Of a DNA stretch of 64,000 nucleotides, positions 26,263 to 35,167 are shown piece after piece. The translations under genes and the position numbers were made by a program. The stretch covers positions 3,855,001 to 3,919,000 of the forward strand of contig NZ_CP029188.1 in assembly GCF_003097515.1 (NCBI RefSeq). The letters are read 5' to 3'. The DNA is from Streptomyces tirandamycinicus (lineage in GTDB: Bacteria; Actinomycetota; Actinomycetes; Streptomycetales; Streptomycetaceae). A model generated the notes under the pieces. It worked only from the letters and a program-made list of their open reading frames with translations, was not told where the DNA came from and did no database searches. The first letter of the stretch is position 1, and every line of letters begins with the position of its first letter.

Positions 26263-26614
26263 CCGCGATCCCCTCCCTCTTCTGTTCGTGGCGCCCGCGG
26301 CGCGGCCCAAGCCTGGCACATGAAGACGGAGTCGGGCCCTCCGGGGAGGGGCGGACTCCGGCCGGGCGCCGGGGTGCCGGGGCCCGGCCGGCGGATCGTG
26401 CGGGGTGCGGTCGCCGCAGCGGGAGTGAGATCGCCCAGGCCGGGGGGTCGGCGGTGGAGGTCGTCCCCGCCGTTTCAGCCGTCTCAGCCGCAGCGTTCGC
26501 CCGCGCGGGGATGTCGTGGGGCGGCGCCTCACCGGTGGCGCCTCTGCGGTGGCCCCCCGGCGTCGGTCCGCCGGGCCCGAGGGGTGCCCTCCTCCCGGCC
26601 GCCCGGCCGCGGAC
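26263..26614. other. 352-nt gap without a recognised gene
   Basis: This lies between two minus-strand genes. It should hold the DUF2637 gene promoter and the DUF3558 gene terminator. It is GC-rich with several short self-complementary runs (for example around 26369-26396), but nothing I can name. Confidence 0.4.
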
Positions 26615-27343
26615 CTAGTTGGCCTTGGCGACGGAGGCGGTGGCCTCCTTGGCCGCCGTCACCGCGTCCTTCATCAGCTGCGACGGGTCCGGGTTCTCGG
26701 CGCCCGCGAAGCCCGTACCGTTGTAGCCGAGGGTCACCACGACATTGCCCGTGCGGGCCACGATCGTGGCGTAGCGGAAGTCCTCGCCGGACTTGGTGAG
26801 ACCGTAGGCGATCGCGGTGGCCTCCTCGCCGACGCCCGCAGCGGGGGAGGACTTGACGTCCTTGGCCTTCTCCGTGGCCTTGACCGCGGCCACTTCCTTC
26901 TCATAGGCGTTCCTGGCGCGGTCCCCGCCGCTGCCGATGCCCGCTTCGGACGCGAAGCGCTGGAACGACACGTCGAGCCAGCGGTAGTTCGAGCCCTTGA
27001 CGCCCTTGTCCTCCAGGCCGTTCCAGGAGCAGCTGCCGCGGGCGGCCGTGTCGTTGGAGGTGCCGGCGGTGCCGGCCTTGTTCTTCACCTTCGGCACCAG
27101 CTCCTCGACCGTCTTGGAGGTCAGTGCCTTGCAGGGGTCGGGCAGTTTGGCGTACTTCGCGGGCTCCACGGACACCGGCGACTGCTCGCCGCCGGGGGCG
27201 GTGGCCTCGGGCGAGGAGGACGAGCCGTCGGCCGGACCGGAGCCCTTGGCATCGGAGTCCGAAGAGCAGCCGGCGACGACGAGCATCACCGGGACGGCGG
27301 CGCAGGCGAGTATGCGGGTGAGTCGCGGGGCTGATCGGTGCAT
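26615..27343 (-). CDS. DUF3558 domain-containing lipoprotein
   Basis: A 242-residue predicted lipoprotein. The signal peptide MHRSAPRLTRILACAAVPVM ends in the lipobox VVAGC, so the cysteine at about residue 25 is lipidated and the protein is anchored outside the membrane. A Ser/Gly-rich linker leads to a DUF3558 domain (LPDPCKALTSKTVEELVPKV, GSCSWNGLED). The function is unknown. ATG 27343 has GAAGGA 3 nt upstream. A second lipoprotein of the same type lies upstream on the same strand, suggesting duplication. Confidence 0.87.
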   Translation of the reverse strand: MHRSAPRLTRILACAAVPVMLVVAGCSSDSDAKGSGPADGSSSSPEATAPGGEQSPVSVEPAKYAKLPDPCKALTSKTVEELVPKVKNKAGTAGTSNDTAARGSCSWNGLEDKGVKGSNYRWLDVSFQRFASEAGIGSGGDRARNAYEKEVAAVKATEKAKDVKSSPAAGVGEEATAIAYGLTKSGEDFRYATIVARTGNVVVTLGYNGTGFAGAENPDPSQLMKDAVTAAKEATASVAKAN

Positions 27344-27521
27344 GGTTCCTTCAGTCGGTTGTCGTACGGTCCTCCGGAGTGCCGGACGCGGGTCCGGGCC
27401 TCCGGGTGGACGGTCCGGAGTTCCGGGCGGCCACGGTACGCCGACACGGTACGACGGCGGGGTCGCCCGACGGGACCGGGCGGCGAAGCGGCCCGCTCGC
27501 ACCGGAGGCCCGGCCCCCGCG

Positions 27522-28343
27522 CTAGTCGTTGAACCGCTCGGCCAGCTTCAGGGCCAGTCCCTGGGCCTTTTCCTGCAGTTCCTTGCTGTCCGGGATCTCC
27601 GTCACCCGGGCGGGCTGCTCGCCGTACTCGACGGTCACGATCACATTGGATGTGCGGAACACCACGCTCACCGTGCGGTGCCGGGCGGTGGAACCGGTCC
27701 GGGTGAGGACGTCGTCGAGGAAGGCGGCGTCGCCGAGGCCGTCGAGGAGGCGCGGTTGCAGTCCCTCGGGGGAGCCGGGCGAGCCGGGCGTGCCGGAGGC
27801 GGCTCCGCCGGACGGGGCGGTGGTGCCCGGGGAGGGCTCGGCGCCGGTGGCGGGGGAGCCCGTCACCGGGGCGCCGGTACCGCTCCGGCCGCTCGCGGCG
27901 GGCGCCGGCAGCTCAGCCGCGTCCTGCTTCCTGGTGTACACCTCGAGGGCGCGCTGCTCGTCACTGACGTCCTGGTCGTAGGACACCACGCGTTCGACGT
28001 CGATGCGAAGGTGGTGCGAGGCGTCGGGGGCGTCGGCCTTCCAGCTGCAGCCGACGCGGCGGTCCGTGTCGTAGGTGACGGCGGCCGTACCGCGGAACAC
28101 CTTCTCCTGCGGCTCCTCGGGCAGCTCGGCCGCGCCGGGGAGCAGGTCCCTGAGCATCGAGCGCTCGACGGCCCCGCAGGGCTCGTAGAGCGTGCGGTAC
28201 TTGCCGGGAGCCGCGACGGGCCCGGCGGTCTCGCCGGCCTTGGCCTCGGTGGTGGCGCCGCCGTCGGCGGATCCGCCGGTGCAGCCGGTGACGAGCGCCG
28301 TGAGCAGCGCCGCGACGCCGGATGCGTACCCCTTTCGCCGCAC
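27522..28343 (-). CDS. DUF3558-like lipoprotein (paralogue)
   Basis: A 273-residue predicted lipoprotein with lipobox ALVTGC after MRRKGYASGVAALLT. The mature part has the same layout as the neighbouring DUF3558 protein: YEPCGAVERSMLRDLLPGA near the start, a VGCSWKADAPD cysteine segment, then a Gly/Ser/Pro-rich insertion (about residues 150-190). The C-terminal strand FRTSNVIVTVEYGEQ parallels ARTGNVVVTLGYNGT of the neighbour. This supports a tandem paralogue pair. GTG 28343 has GGGAG 9 nt upstream. The function is unknown. Confidence 0.8.
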   Translation of the reverse strand: MRRKGYASGVAALLTALVTGCTGGSADGGATTEAKAGETAGPVAAPGKYRTLYEPCGAVERSMLRDLLPGAAELPEEPQEKVFRGTAAVTYDTDRRVGCSWKADAPDASHHLRIDVERVVSYDQDVSDEQRALEVYTRKQDAAELPAPAASGRSGTGAPVTGSPATGAEPSPGTTAPSGGAASGTPGSPGSPEGLQPRLLDGLGDAAFLDDVLTRTGSTARHRTVSVVFRTSNVIVTVEYGEQPARVTEIPDSKELQEKAQGLALKLAERFND

Positions 28344-28625
28344 GTTCCCAGGCTCCCTTCTCTGCCGTCCTGCGCATCCGGCCCGGGCCGGACCGGTCGC
28401 CGACCGGCCCGTGGCCGTCCGGTTTCGCCCGTGGCCGTCCGGTGGCGCCCGTGACCGCCCGGTTTCGCCCGTGGCCGCCCGGGGCGAAAACGTGTTGCCG
28501 CCCGATGCGTGCCGATGGACACAATGTCTATCGCACGCGGAGCAGTGAACGCCGGTTCGATGTCCCTTTCCTGGGCCCTGGCGATCCTTTTGCGTTATCT
28601 GACCATTCGGGGGAATCGAGAAGGT

Positions 28626-29882
28626 ATGTCGTACGTGGAGGTGGCCGGCGCCAAGGTCCCGATCCGGATGTGGACGGACCCGGCCACGGTCGAGGACGGC
28701 GCCATGCAGCAGTTGCGGAACGTCGCGACACTGCCCTGGATCAAGGGGCTCGCCGTGATGCCGGACGTGCACTACGGCAAGGGTGCGACGGTCGGTTCGG
28801 TCATCGCGATGAGCGGCGCGGTGTGCCCGGCGGCGGTCGGTGTCGACATCGGCTGCGGGATGTCGGCCGTGAAGACCTCGCTCACCGCGAACGACCTGCC
28901 CGGTGATCTGTCCCGGCTCCGTTCCAGGATCGAGCGGGCGATCCCGGTCGGGCGCGGAATGCACGACGACCCGGTGGATCCCGGTCGGGTCTACGGATTC
29001 CCGTCGGCCGGGTTCGGCGGCTTCTGGGCGCGGTTCGACGGCGTCGCCGATCCGGTCAAGTTCCGCCGGGAGCGGGCGGCCAGGCAGATGGGGACGCTCG
29101 GCTCCGGGAACCACTTCATCGAGTTCTGCCTGGACGAGAGCGGTTCCGTCTGGCTGATGCTGCACTCCGGGTCCCGGAACATCGGCAAGGAACTCGCCGA
29201 GTACCACATCGGCGAGGCCCGGGGTCTGCCGCACAACCAGGGCCTGGTGGACCGCGATCTCGCGGTGTTCGTCTCGGACACCCCGCAGATGGCGGCCTAC
29301 CGCAACGACCTCTTCTGGGCGCAGGAGTACGCCAGGTACAACCGCGCGATCATGATGGGGCTGTTCCAGGAGGTCGTCCGCAGGGAGTTCGTCAAGGCCA
29401 AGGTCACGTTCGACTCGGTCGTCTCCTGTGAGCAGCGGGATGCCGAGGGCGGGACGAGGACCGAGGAGTACCGCCCCGGCGTGATCAGCTGCCATCACAA
29501 CTACGTCAGCGAGGAGCGGTACGAGGGGATGGACCTGCTGGTCACCCGCAAGGGAGCCATCAGCGCGGGCTCGGGGGAGTGGGGGATCATCCCCGGATCG
29601 ATGGGTACGGAGTCGTACATCGTCCGCGGCCTGGGCAACCCGAAGTCGTTCAATTCCGCCTCGCACGGTGCCGGCCGCAGGATGAGCCGGAACGCGGCGA
29701 AGCGGAGGTTCTCGACAAGGGATCTCGAGGAGCAGACGCGGGGCGTCGAGTGCCGCAAGGACTCGGGCGTGGTGGACGAGATCCCGGCTGCCTACAAGCC
29801 GATCAGCCAGGTGATCGACCAGCAGAAGGACCTGGTGCAGGTCGTCGCCAAGCTCAAGCAGGTCATCTGCGTCAAGGGGTGA
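28626..29882 (+). CDS. rtcB: RtcB family RNA ligase
   Basis: A 418-residue RtcB-type ligase, which joins RNA 2',3'-cyclic phosphate or 3'-phosphate ends to 5'-OH ends using GTP and Mn2+. Metal-site motifs are VGVDIGCGMSAVKT, TLGSGNHFIEF and LHSGSRNIGKEL. The nucleophilic histidine to be guanylylated is in SASHGAGRRMSR, and the C-terminus ends LKQVICVKG, as in the family. No archease or RtcA gene is adjacent. ATG 28626 directly follows GAGAAGG; upstream codons lack similarity. Confidence 0.93.
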   Translation: MSYVEVAGAKVPIRMWTDPATVEDGAMQQLRNVATLPWIKGLAVMPDVHYGKGATVGSVIAMSGAVCPAAVGVDIGCGMSAVKTSLTANDLPGDLSRLRSRIERAIPVGRGMHDDPVDPGRVYGFPSAGFGGFWARFDGVADPVKFRRERAARQMGTLGSGNHFIEFCLDESGSVWLMLHSGSRNIGKELAEYHIGEARGLPHNQGLVDRDLAVFVSDTPQMAAYRNDLFWAQEYARYNRAIMMGLFQEVVRREFVKAKVTFDSVVSCEQRDAEGGTRTEEYRPGVISCHHNYVSEERYEGMDLLVTRKGAISAGSGEWGIIPGSMGTESYIVRGLGNPKSFNSASHGAGRRMSRNAAKRRFSTRDLEEQTRGVECRKDSGVVDEIPAAYKPISQVIDQQKDLVQVVAKLKQVICVKG

Positions 29883-29967
29883 CGCCCACGCCCCCGCGGC
29901 GGCCCGGTCCGGGCGCAGTACGTACGGGCCCGCGGCGGCCCGGTCCGTCCGGCCGGGCGGTCGGGCG

Positions 29968-30849
29968 TCAGCCCGTCCCGGTCTCCCCCGCGCCCGCGGC
30001 GGCGTCGAGGTTCTTGTGGATCGCGCGGGCCACCGCCTCGGTGGTCTCGACTCCGGCGGCCATCGTCCTGCTGCCGTGGGTGAGCACGGTGATGCTGTAG
30101 TCGTGGCCGCCGCCGAGGAAGGCGCCCAGGCCGTGCACCCGCCAGCCGTCCGTGTCACGCGACAGCCAGCCGTTCTTGACGTGCGGTGCCGCCGACCGCG
30201 GCGCGCCCGCCGGGGTGCCCCAGCGCTGTGCCGGCACGACCTCGTGCATCAGTCTGAGCGCGTAGGCGCGGGCGCGGTCGCTGAGCACGCCGTTCCTCGC
30301 GGTGATCAGGTCCAGCAGCTTCTGCTCGTCGGCGGCCGTGATCTGGGTCAGTCCCCAGTGGCCGTCGCTGCCCGGCACCGTCCGGGTCATGCCGGCCGCG
30401 GACAGGAAGCCGCCGACCTTCGCGGTGCCGAGCTGCTTCCACAACGCGGTCGTCGCCTTGTTGTCCGACTTCGTGATCATGGCGGTCGTGAGGTCGGCCT
30501 CACGCGCCGTGAGACGGCGGTCCTGCCTGTCCGCGTCCCACAGCAGCGCCGCGAGGACGGTGACCTTGACGGTGCTGGCGGAGTCGAAGCGCTGGTCCGC
30601 GCGCAGCTCGCACACCGTCTTCGTCGTACGGTCGTGCAGGGACACCGCGGTGAGGGCGGTCCGGCCCCTCAGCGCCGCCGTGATGTCCCGCTGGAGCTTC
30701 GCCGCCAGCCCGGCCTTATCCGAGCTGCACCTCACCTGCGGCGGCGCCGCGTGGGCGTCGGCCGCCGCGGTTCCCGCGACCACGGGAGCCACCGCGCCGA
30801 CGACGAGCGCGGCGGCCAGACCACGCCGGCCCCTTCGTATATGCACCAC
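29968..30849 (-). CDS. secreted serine hydrolase, class A beta-lactamase-like
   Basis: A 293-residue protein with a secretory signal (basic start, hydrophobic core, cleavage near AHA at about residue 34). The fold is class A beta-lactamase/penicillin-recognising: SxxK at S92-K95 (SASTVKV), SDN at 128-130 (KSDNKAT), and KNG at 225-227 in place of KTG. There is no clear Glu166 omega-loop motif, so it may be a DD-peptidase-like or esterase enzyme rather than a true beta-lactamase. The GTG start at 30849 has GGAGGA 10 nt upstream. Confidence 0.82.
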   Translation of the reverse strand: MVHIRRGRRGLAAALVVGAVAPVVAGTAAADAHAAPPQVRCSSDKAGLAAKLQRDITAALRGRTALTAVSLHDRTTKTVCELRADQRFDSASTVKVTVLAALLWDADRQDRRLTAREADLTTAMITKSDNKATTALWKQLGTAKVGGFLSAAGMTRTVPGSDGHWGLTQITAADEQKLLDLITARNGVLSDRARAYALRLMHEVVPAQRWGTPAGAPRSAAPHVKNGWLSRDTDGWRVHGLGAFLGGGHDYSITVLTHGSRTMAAGVETTEAVARAIHKNLDAAAGAGETGTG

Positions 30850-31203
30850 CTGGCTCTGATCCTCCGCTTGTCGGTCGGTTTGTCCGAACCAGTGTTGGCG
30901 ACGAGCGCGCGGGACGGGGTGTGATGTGCGCTACGGAGGAGCCGGGCGGAGAAGGCCGCGGCGGGCCCGAGTCGGCGGACCCGGCCCGGCTTCGGCCCGG
31001 GCCCGTACGGGTTCCGTCGCGGCCGGGGCGGGGCCGGGTGAACCGTCCCCGGCGGTGGCGGCACCGCCCGGGTGTGACAAAGGACATGCCCGCAGCCCGG
31101 CCCCCGGTCCCCCGTCCGGCCGTCTCTCACCGCCCGTCCCCCGTCCCCCGTCCCCCGTCCTCGCCTCTCGTCCACGAGGCGGCCGGGCGTCGCCCCGGCG
31201 CCG
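30850..31203. other. 354-nt gap between hydrolase gene and ferric ABC ATPase
   Basis: No gene is supported. It holds the hydrolase promoter and the end of the ABC operon, and a short C-rich array (CCGTCCC repeated around 31134-31160). Confidence 0.4.
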
Positions 31204-32259
31204 TCAGCCGGTCGCCGGGTGGAGCGTCGCCTCCCCCGTCACGCGGATACCCGTCCGCCCGCCGGGGCGGACCGGTACCGGGCCGGGGACGCGGATGCCG
31301 ACCGGACCGTCCACGCCGTCGACGTCGACGGTGACCATGGCGTCGTGGCCGTAGAAGTGCACGTCGGTCACCGTGCCCCGGATGTCCGCCGCGGCCGGGT
31401 CGGTCAGCTGGATCTGCTCCGGCCGGAGCAGCACCCGGCCCTCGCGGAGCCCGCCCGGTGCGTCGGGTCCGCCCGCCAGGGCCACACGGCCCAGCGGGGT
31501 GTTCACGGTGCCGCCGTCGGCGGCGCCGCCGACGAGCACCGCGTCGCCGACGAACGCGGCCACCCAGGGGTCCGCGGGGCGGTGGTACAGGTCCTGCGGC
31601 GCGGCGCACTGCGCCACCCGGCCGTCCCGGACGACCGCGACGAGGTCCGCGGTGGAGAGCGCCTCCTGCTGGTCGTGGGTGACCAGGACCGCCGTGGCGC
31701 CGGTGGCCCGGAGCGCTGCGCGCACATCGGCCCGTACCCCCGCCCGCAGCGCGCTGTCGAGCGCGTTGAACGGCTCGTCGAGCAGTACCAGGTCGGGCTC
31801 GGGGGCCAGGGCGCGGGCGAGGGCGACGCGCTGCTGCTGCCCGCCGGAGAGCTCGTGCGGCATACGGTCGCCGTAGCCGTCGAGCCCGACGAGCCCGAGC
31901 ATCTCGCCGACCCGCCGCCCGCGTGCGCCCCGGTCCAGCCCGGTCAGCCCGAAGGCGACGTTGCGGGCCACGCTGAGATGCGGGAACAGGGCGCCTTCCT
32001 GCGGCACGATGCCGATACGGCGGCGCTCCGGCGGCAGATGGACGCCGGGTCCGCCGAGGGCGCGTCCGCCGAGGGTGACGGTGCCCGCGTCGGCGTGCAG
32101 GAAGCCGGCGACGATGCGGAGCAGCGTGGTCTTTCCGCAGCCGGAGGGGCCGAGGACTGCGGCCAGCGAGCCTCCGGGGACGGTGAGGTCGAGGCCGTCG
32201 AGGACGGCGGCGCCGGGGCCGTACCCCTTGGTCAGTCCCCAGATCTGAAGGTCGGTCAT
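31204..32259 (-). CDS. ferric iron ABC transporter ATP-binding protein (FbpC-like)
   Basis: A 351-residue ABC ATPase energising import. Walker A is GPSGCGKTT, the signature LSGGQQQRVALARALA, Walker B DLVLLDEPFNALD, and the switch histidine lies in VTHDQQEAL. A C-terminal TOBE-type domain follows (about residues 240-351). This layout fits the FbpC/PotA/CysA group. It overlaps the permease stop by ATGA. Given the partner genes and the iron box upstream of the operon, iron(III) is the likely substrate. Confidence 0.92.
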   Translation of the reverse strand: MTDLQIWGLTKGYGPGAAVLDGLDLTVPGGSLAAVLGPSGCGKTTLLRIVAGFLHADAGTVTLGGRALGGPGVHLPPERRRIGIVPQEGALFPHLSVARNVAFGLTGLDRGARGRRVGEMLGLVGLDGYGDRMPHELSGGQQQRVALARALAPEPDLVLLDEPFNALDSALRAGVRADVRAALRATGATAVLVTHDQQEALSTADLVAVVRDGRVAQCAAPQDLYHRPADPWVAAFVGDAVLVGGAADGGTVNTPLGRVALAGGPDAPGGLREGRVLLRPEQIQLTDPAAADIRGTVTDVHFYGHDAMVTVDVDGVDGPVGIRVPGPVPVRPGGRTGIRVTGEATLHPATG

Positions 32260-33845
32260 GTGCGGTGCCTTCCGAGCAGGTAGGACGGGACGGCGGCGAG
32301 GAGGATCAGCGCGGCCGCGTACGGCGCCGCGGCGGCGAACGAGCCGGCTCCGGTCTCCGTCCACAGCCGGCTGGCCAGGGTGTCCATGCCGGTGGGCCGC
32401 AGCAGCAGGGTCGCGGGGAGCTCCTTCATGCACACCACGAAGACCAGGGCGGCTCCGGCGGCCACACCGGGGGCGGCGAGCGGCACGGTGACCTCGCGCA
32501 GCACCTTCAGCGGTGAGCGGCCGAGCGAGCGGGCGACGTCCTCCAGCACCGGCGGGGCCTGGAGGACCGCCGCCCGGGTGGCGGCCACCGCGACGGGCAG
32601 GAAGAGCACCGCGTAGGCGCAGACGAGCAGCGGCAGTTCCTGGTAGAGGGGGCGGGCGTAGCGGACGGCGAAGAACACCAGCGCCAGGGCGACGGTGATG
32701 CCGGGCAGGGCGTGCCCGGCGTACGCGGCCTGCTCCAGCAGGTGCGCCGCCCGGCCGCGGTGGCGGGCCGCGATCACGCCGACCGGCAGGGCCAGCGCGG
32801 TGGTGAGCGCCGCGCCCGCCGCGGCCACACCCAGCGTGGTGAGCGCGGTGTCGGTGAGCAGGGCGGGCTCCCAGGTCGCGGACGAGCCGACGGCCAGCCA
32901 GTAGCCGAGCACGCCCAGCGGGAAGCCCACGGCGGCGACGACGACGGCCCCGCACCAGGCGAGCGCGGGCAGCCGCAGCCGGCCGAGCGCGAGGGGCGTC
33001 GCCGGGCGTGCGGTGCCCCGGCCGGTCCGGGAGTGCCCGGCGCGGCCGCGGGTGCGGGCCTCCGCCGCCACCAGCGCCACGGTCATGACCACGAGTACGG
33101 CGCTGAGCGCCGCGGCGGGGGTGCGGTCGAAACTGGCCCGGTAGGAGGTGTAGATGCCGCGGGTGAAGGTGTCGTACCGCATCAGCGACACCGCGCCGAA
33201 GTCCGACAGCACGTAGAGCGCGACCAGCAGCCCGCCCCCGGCGGCGGCCGGCCGCAGCTGGGGGAGGACGACGCGCAGGAACGTGCGCACGGCGCCGTTC
33301 CCGAGCGAGCGCGACACCTCCTCCTGCGCGGGGTCGATCCCGCGCAGCGCGGCCGCGACGGGCAGGTACACGTACGGGAAGCTGACCAGCGTCATCGCGA
33401 GCGCGGCCCCGGTGAAGCCGACGAGCCGGGGCGCGGCGGACAGCCAGGTGAACGCCGCGACGTAGCTGGGCACGGCCAGCGGCAGGGTCACCAGCACCGA
33501 CCAGACGCGGACGCCGGGCAGCGCCGTGCGCACGGTCAGCCAGGCCAGGGAGACGCCGAGCACCAGGCAGGCCGCGACAACGACGGCGGCGAGCCCGAGG
33601 CTGCGCAGCAGGAGCGCCCCGGTCCGCTCGTCGGCGATGACGTCCCAGGCGAAGGCGGGGCCGCGCTCCAGCGCCCGCACGGCCAGATAGCCGAGCGGCA
33701 GCAGGGCGAGCGCCCCGGCCAGGCAGGCGGTGAGGAGCAGCGGCCAGGGGGGCCGGGCCGCGGCGCGCCGACGCCCGGCAGACGCGGGGGCGGCGGCCGG
33801 GCGGGGGGCTGGTCGCTTCCGGACGGGTGAATCCGGTGTGGTCAC
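32256..33845 (-). CDS. ferric iron ABC transporter permease (FbpB-like)
   Basis: A 529-residue fused permease with about 12 transmembrane segments and two binding-protein-dependent transport inner membrane domains. EAA-like loops are visible (EEVSRSLGNGAVRTFLRVVL and EDVARSLGRSPLKVLREVTV), one in each half, as in FbpB/ThiP-type permeases. GTG 33845 lies 2 nt after the binding-protein stop. The order binding protein, permease, ATPase is typical of FbpABC. Confidence 0.92.
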   Translation of the reverse strand: MTTPDSPVRKRPAPRPAAAPASAGRRRAAARPPWPLLLTACLAGALALLPLGYLAVRALERGPAFAWDVIADERTGALLLRSLGLAAVVVAACLVLGVSLAWLTVRTALPGVRVWSVLVTLPLAVPSYVAAFTWLSAAPRLVGFTGAALAMTLVSFPYVYLPVAAALRGIDPAQEEVSRSLGNGAVRTFLRVVLPQLRPAAAGGGLLVALYVLSDFGAVSLMRYDTFTRGIYTSYRASFDRTPAAALSAVLVVMTVALVAAEARTRGRAGHSRTGRGTARPATPLALGRLRLPALAWCGAVVVAAVGFPLGVLGYWLAVGSSATWEPALLTDTALTTLGVAAAGAALTTALALPVGVIAARHRGRAAHLLEQAAYAGHALPGITVALALVFFAVRYARPLYQELPLLVCAYAVLFLPVAVAATRAAVLQAPPVLEDVARSLGRSPLKVLREVTVPLAAPGVAAGAALVFVVCMKELPATLLLRPTGMDTLASRLWTETGAGSFAAAAPYAAALILLAAVPSYLLGRHRT

Positions 33846-33847
33846 CG

Positions 33848-34864
33848 TCAGACCATTCCGACGTCCTGGAGCATGGCCAGGGTCGCCTTCAGCGAGTCGA
33901 GCCGCCCCAGGTCGATCTGAGGTGGCTGGAGGGAGTCCAGCGGCGGGACGCCCTCGGCCTGCTCGACGCCCGCGGCGAGCGGGTACTCCTTGGTCTCCTC
34001 GGCGAAGTAGCGCTGCGACTCGGCGGACAGCAGGAAGTCGGCGGCCTTCTGGGCGTAGGCGCTCTGCTGCTTGTCGGCGCCCTTCAGCAGACCCACTCCG
34101 GCGACGTTCACCAGGCCGCCCGGGTCGCCGTTCGGGAGGTAGTGCACCTTGGCCCGGAGCTTGTCCGCGCCCTTCTCCGCCGCCTTCTCGTACCAGTAGT
34201 AGTGGTTGAGCAGGCCGAGGGACACCTCGCCGGAGTCGACGGCGTCGAGGACGTTGAGGTTGCTGTCGTAGGCCTTCGGGCTGTTCGCCTTCAGCCCCTT
34301 CAGCCAGGTGCGGGTGGCCTCGTCGCCCTCCAGGACGCGCATGCCGGTGACGAACGCCTGGAAGGAGGCGTTGGCCGGGGCGTAGCCGATCTTGCCCTTC
34401 CACTCGGGCTTCACCAGGTCGTGCACGCTGCCCGGGGGCGCGGTCACCTTCTCGGAGTTGTACGCGATGACCCGGACCCGCCCGCTGACGCCGACCCAGT
34501 CGCCGGCCGAGCTGCGGTAGTTCGGTGCGACCTTGTCGAGCGTCGCCGGCGGCAGCGGCGTGAGCCTGCCTTCCTTGGAGAGCGCGCCGAGGGCGCCCGC
34601 GTCCTGGGAGAGGAAGAGGCCGGCCTCGGTCTCGTCGCCCTCCTCGAGGAGCTGCGCCGAGAGTTCGGCGCTGCCGCCGTATCGGACGTCGACGGTGGTG
34701 CCGAGGTGCTCCTCGAGCTTCTCGATGAGCGGCGCCACGAGGTTCTCGTTCCTGCCGGAGTAGATGACGAGACCGGCGGGCTCGCCGCTGCAGCCGGCGA
34801 CGGCGGGCAGGAACAGGGCCGTCGCGGCGAGAGCGGCGAGAGCGCGGGCCAACGGGCGTCGCAT
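33848..34864 (-). CDS. ferric iron ABC transporter substrate-binding lipoprotein (FbpA-like)
   Basis: A 338-residue binding protein. A lipoprotein signal ends in AVAGC. The mature part shows LVIYSGRNENLVAPLIEKLE, SGRVRVIAYNSEKV, and the tyrosine pair region NHYYWYEKA that coordinates iron in FbpA/FutA-type proteins. ATG 34864 was chosen over in-frame GTG 34903 and 34894 because it gives a compact lipoprotein signal and AAAGG lies 12 nt upstream. It is first in its operon behind a promoter whose spacer is an iron box. Confidence 0.9.
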   Translation of the reverse strand: MRRPLARALAALAATALFLPAVAGCSGEPAGLVIYSGRNENLVAPLIEKLEEHLGTTVDVRYGGSAELSAQLLEEGDETEAGLFLSQDAGALGALSKEGRLTPLPPATLDKVAPNYRSSAGDWVGVSGRVRVIAYNSEKVTAPPGSVHDLVKPEWKGKIGYAPANASFQAFVTGMRVLEGDEATRTWLKGLKANSPKAYDSNLNVLDAVDSGEVSLGLLNHYYWYEKAAEKGADKLRAKVHYLPNGDPGGLVNVAGVGLLKGADKQQSAYAQKAADFLLSAESQRYFAEETKEYPLAAGVEQAEGVPPLDSLQPPQIDLGRLDSLKATLAMLQDVGMV

Positions 34865-34964
34865 GAGGAGTGAAGGCCTTTCTGACGTGCTCACCACCGC
34901 CACGCGAGAGCGTGCCGCGTGGAGCGCGGGACCGGCGCCGGGAGTGGAACAACCGAACGGAGCA

Positions 34965-34994
34965 TTAGTAAGGTAAACCTCACCTAAGAGTCAA
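34965..34994 (-). promoter_or_regulatory. iron-box-controlled promoter of the ferric transporter operon
   Basis: On the minus strand TTGACT (34994-34989) is followed by 18 nt and TACTAA (34970-34965). The spacer is filled by TTAGGTGAGGTTTACCTTA (34987-34969), which matches 15 of 19 positions of the DmdR/IdeR iron box. Repression with iron is expected. Confidence 0.75.
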
Positions 34995-35139
34995 TAGTGC
35001 CATAGGTAACGGCTTGGACACGGGTGGCGAGGGTGGAGGCGATCACCGGGCGGCTGGATCTCTCCGCCCGTGCGGGCGGGGCCAGTTGGCGAACGGTTCG
35101 CCTTCCGCCGCCCCGGAGGGCCGACCCTCCTCTTCCCGA

Positions 35140-35161
35140 TAAGGAAAGGCTTACCTACGAT
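35140..35161 (+). promoter_or_regulatory. iron box and -10 element of the adenylation/acyltransferase gene
   Basis: TAAGGAAAGGCTTACCTAC (35140-35158) matches 14 of 19 iron-box positions. It overlaps a -10-like TACGAT (35156-35161), which is 6 nt before GTG 35168, a leaderless start. An iron-loaded DmdR-type repressor would block the promoter. Confidence 0.7.
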
Positions 35162-35167
35162 GCGCCC

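Noticed and set aside
30921..31354. Plus-strand frames of about 140 codons before the ferric ABC genes
   Set aside because: They overlap the end of the ABC ATPase gene antisense and are Pro/Arg/Gly-rich, without start signals.
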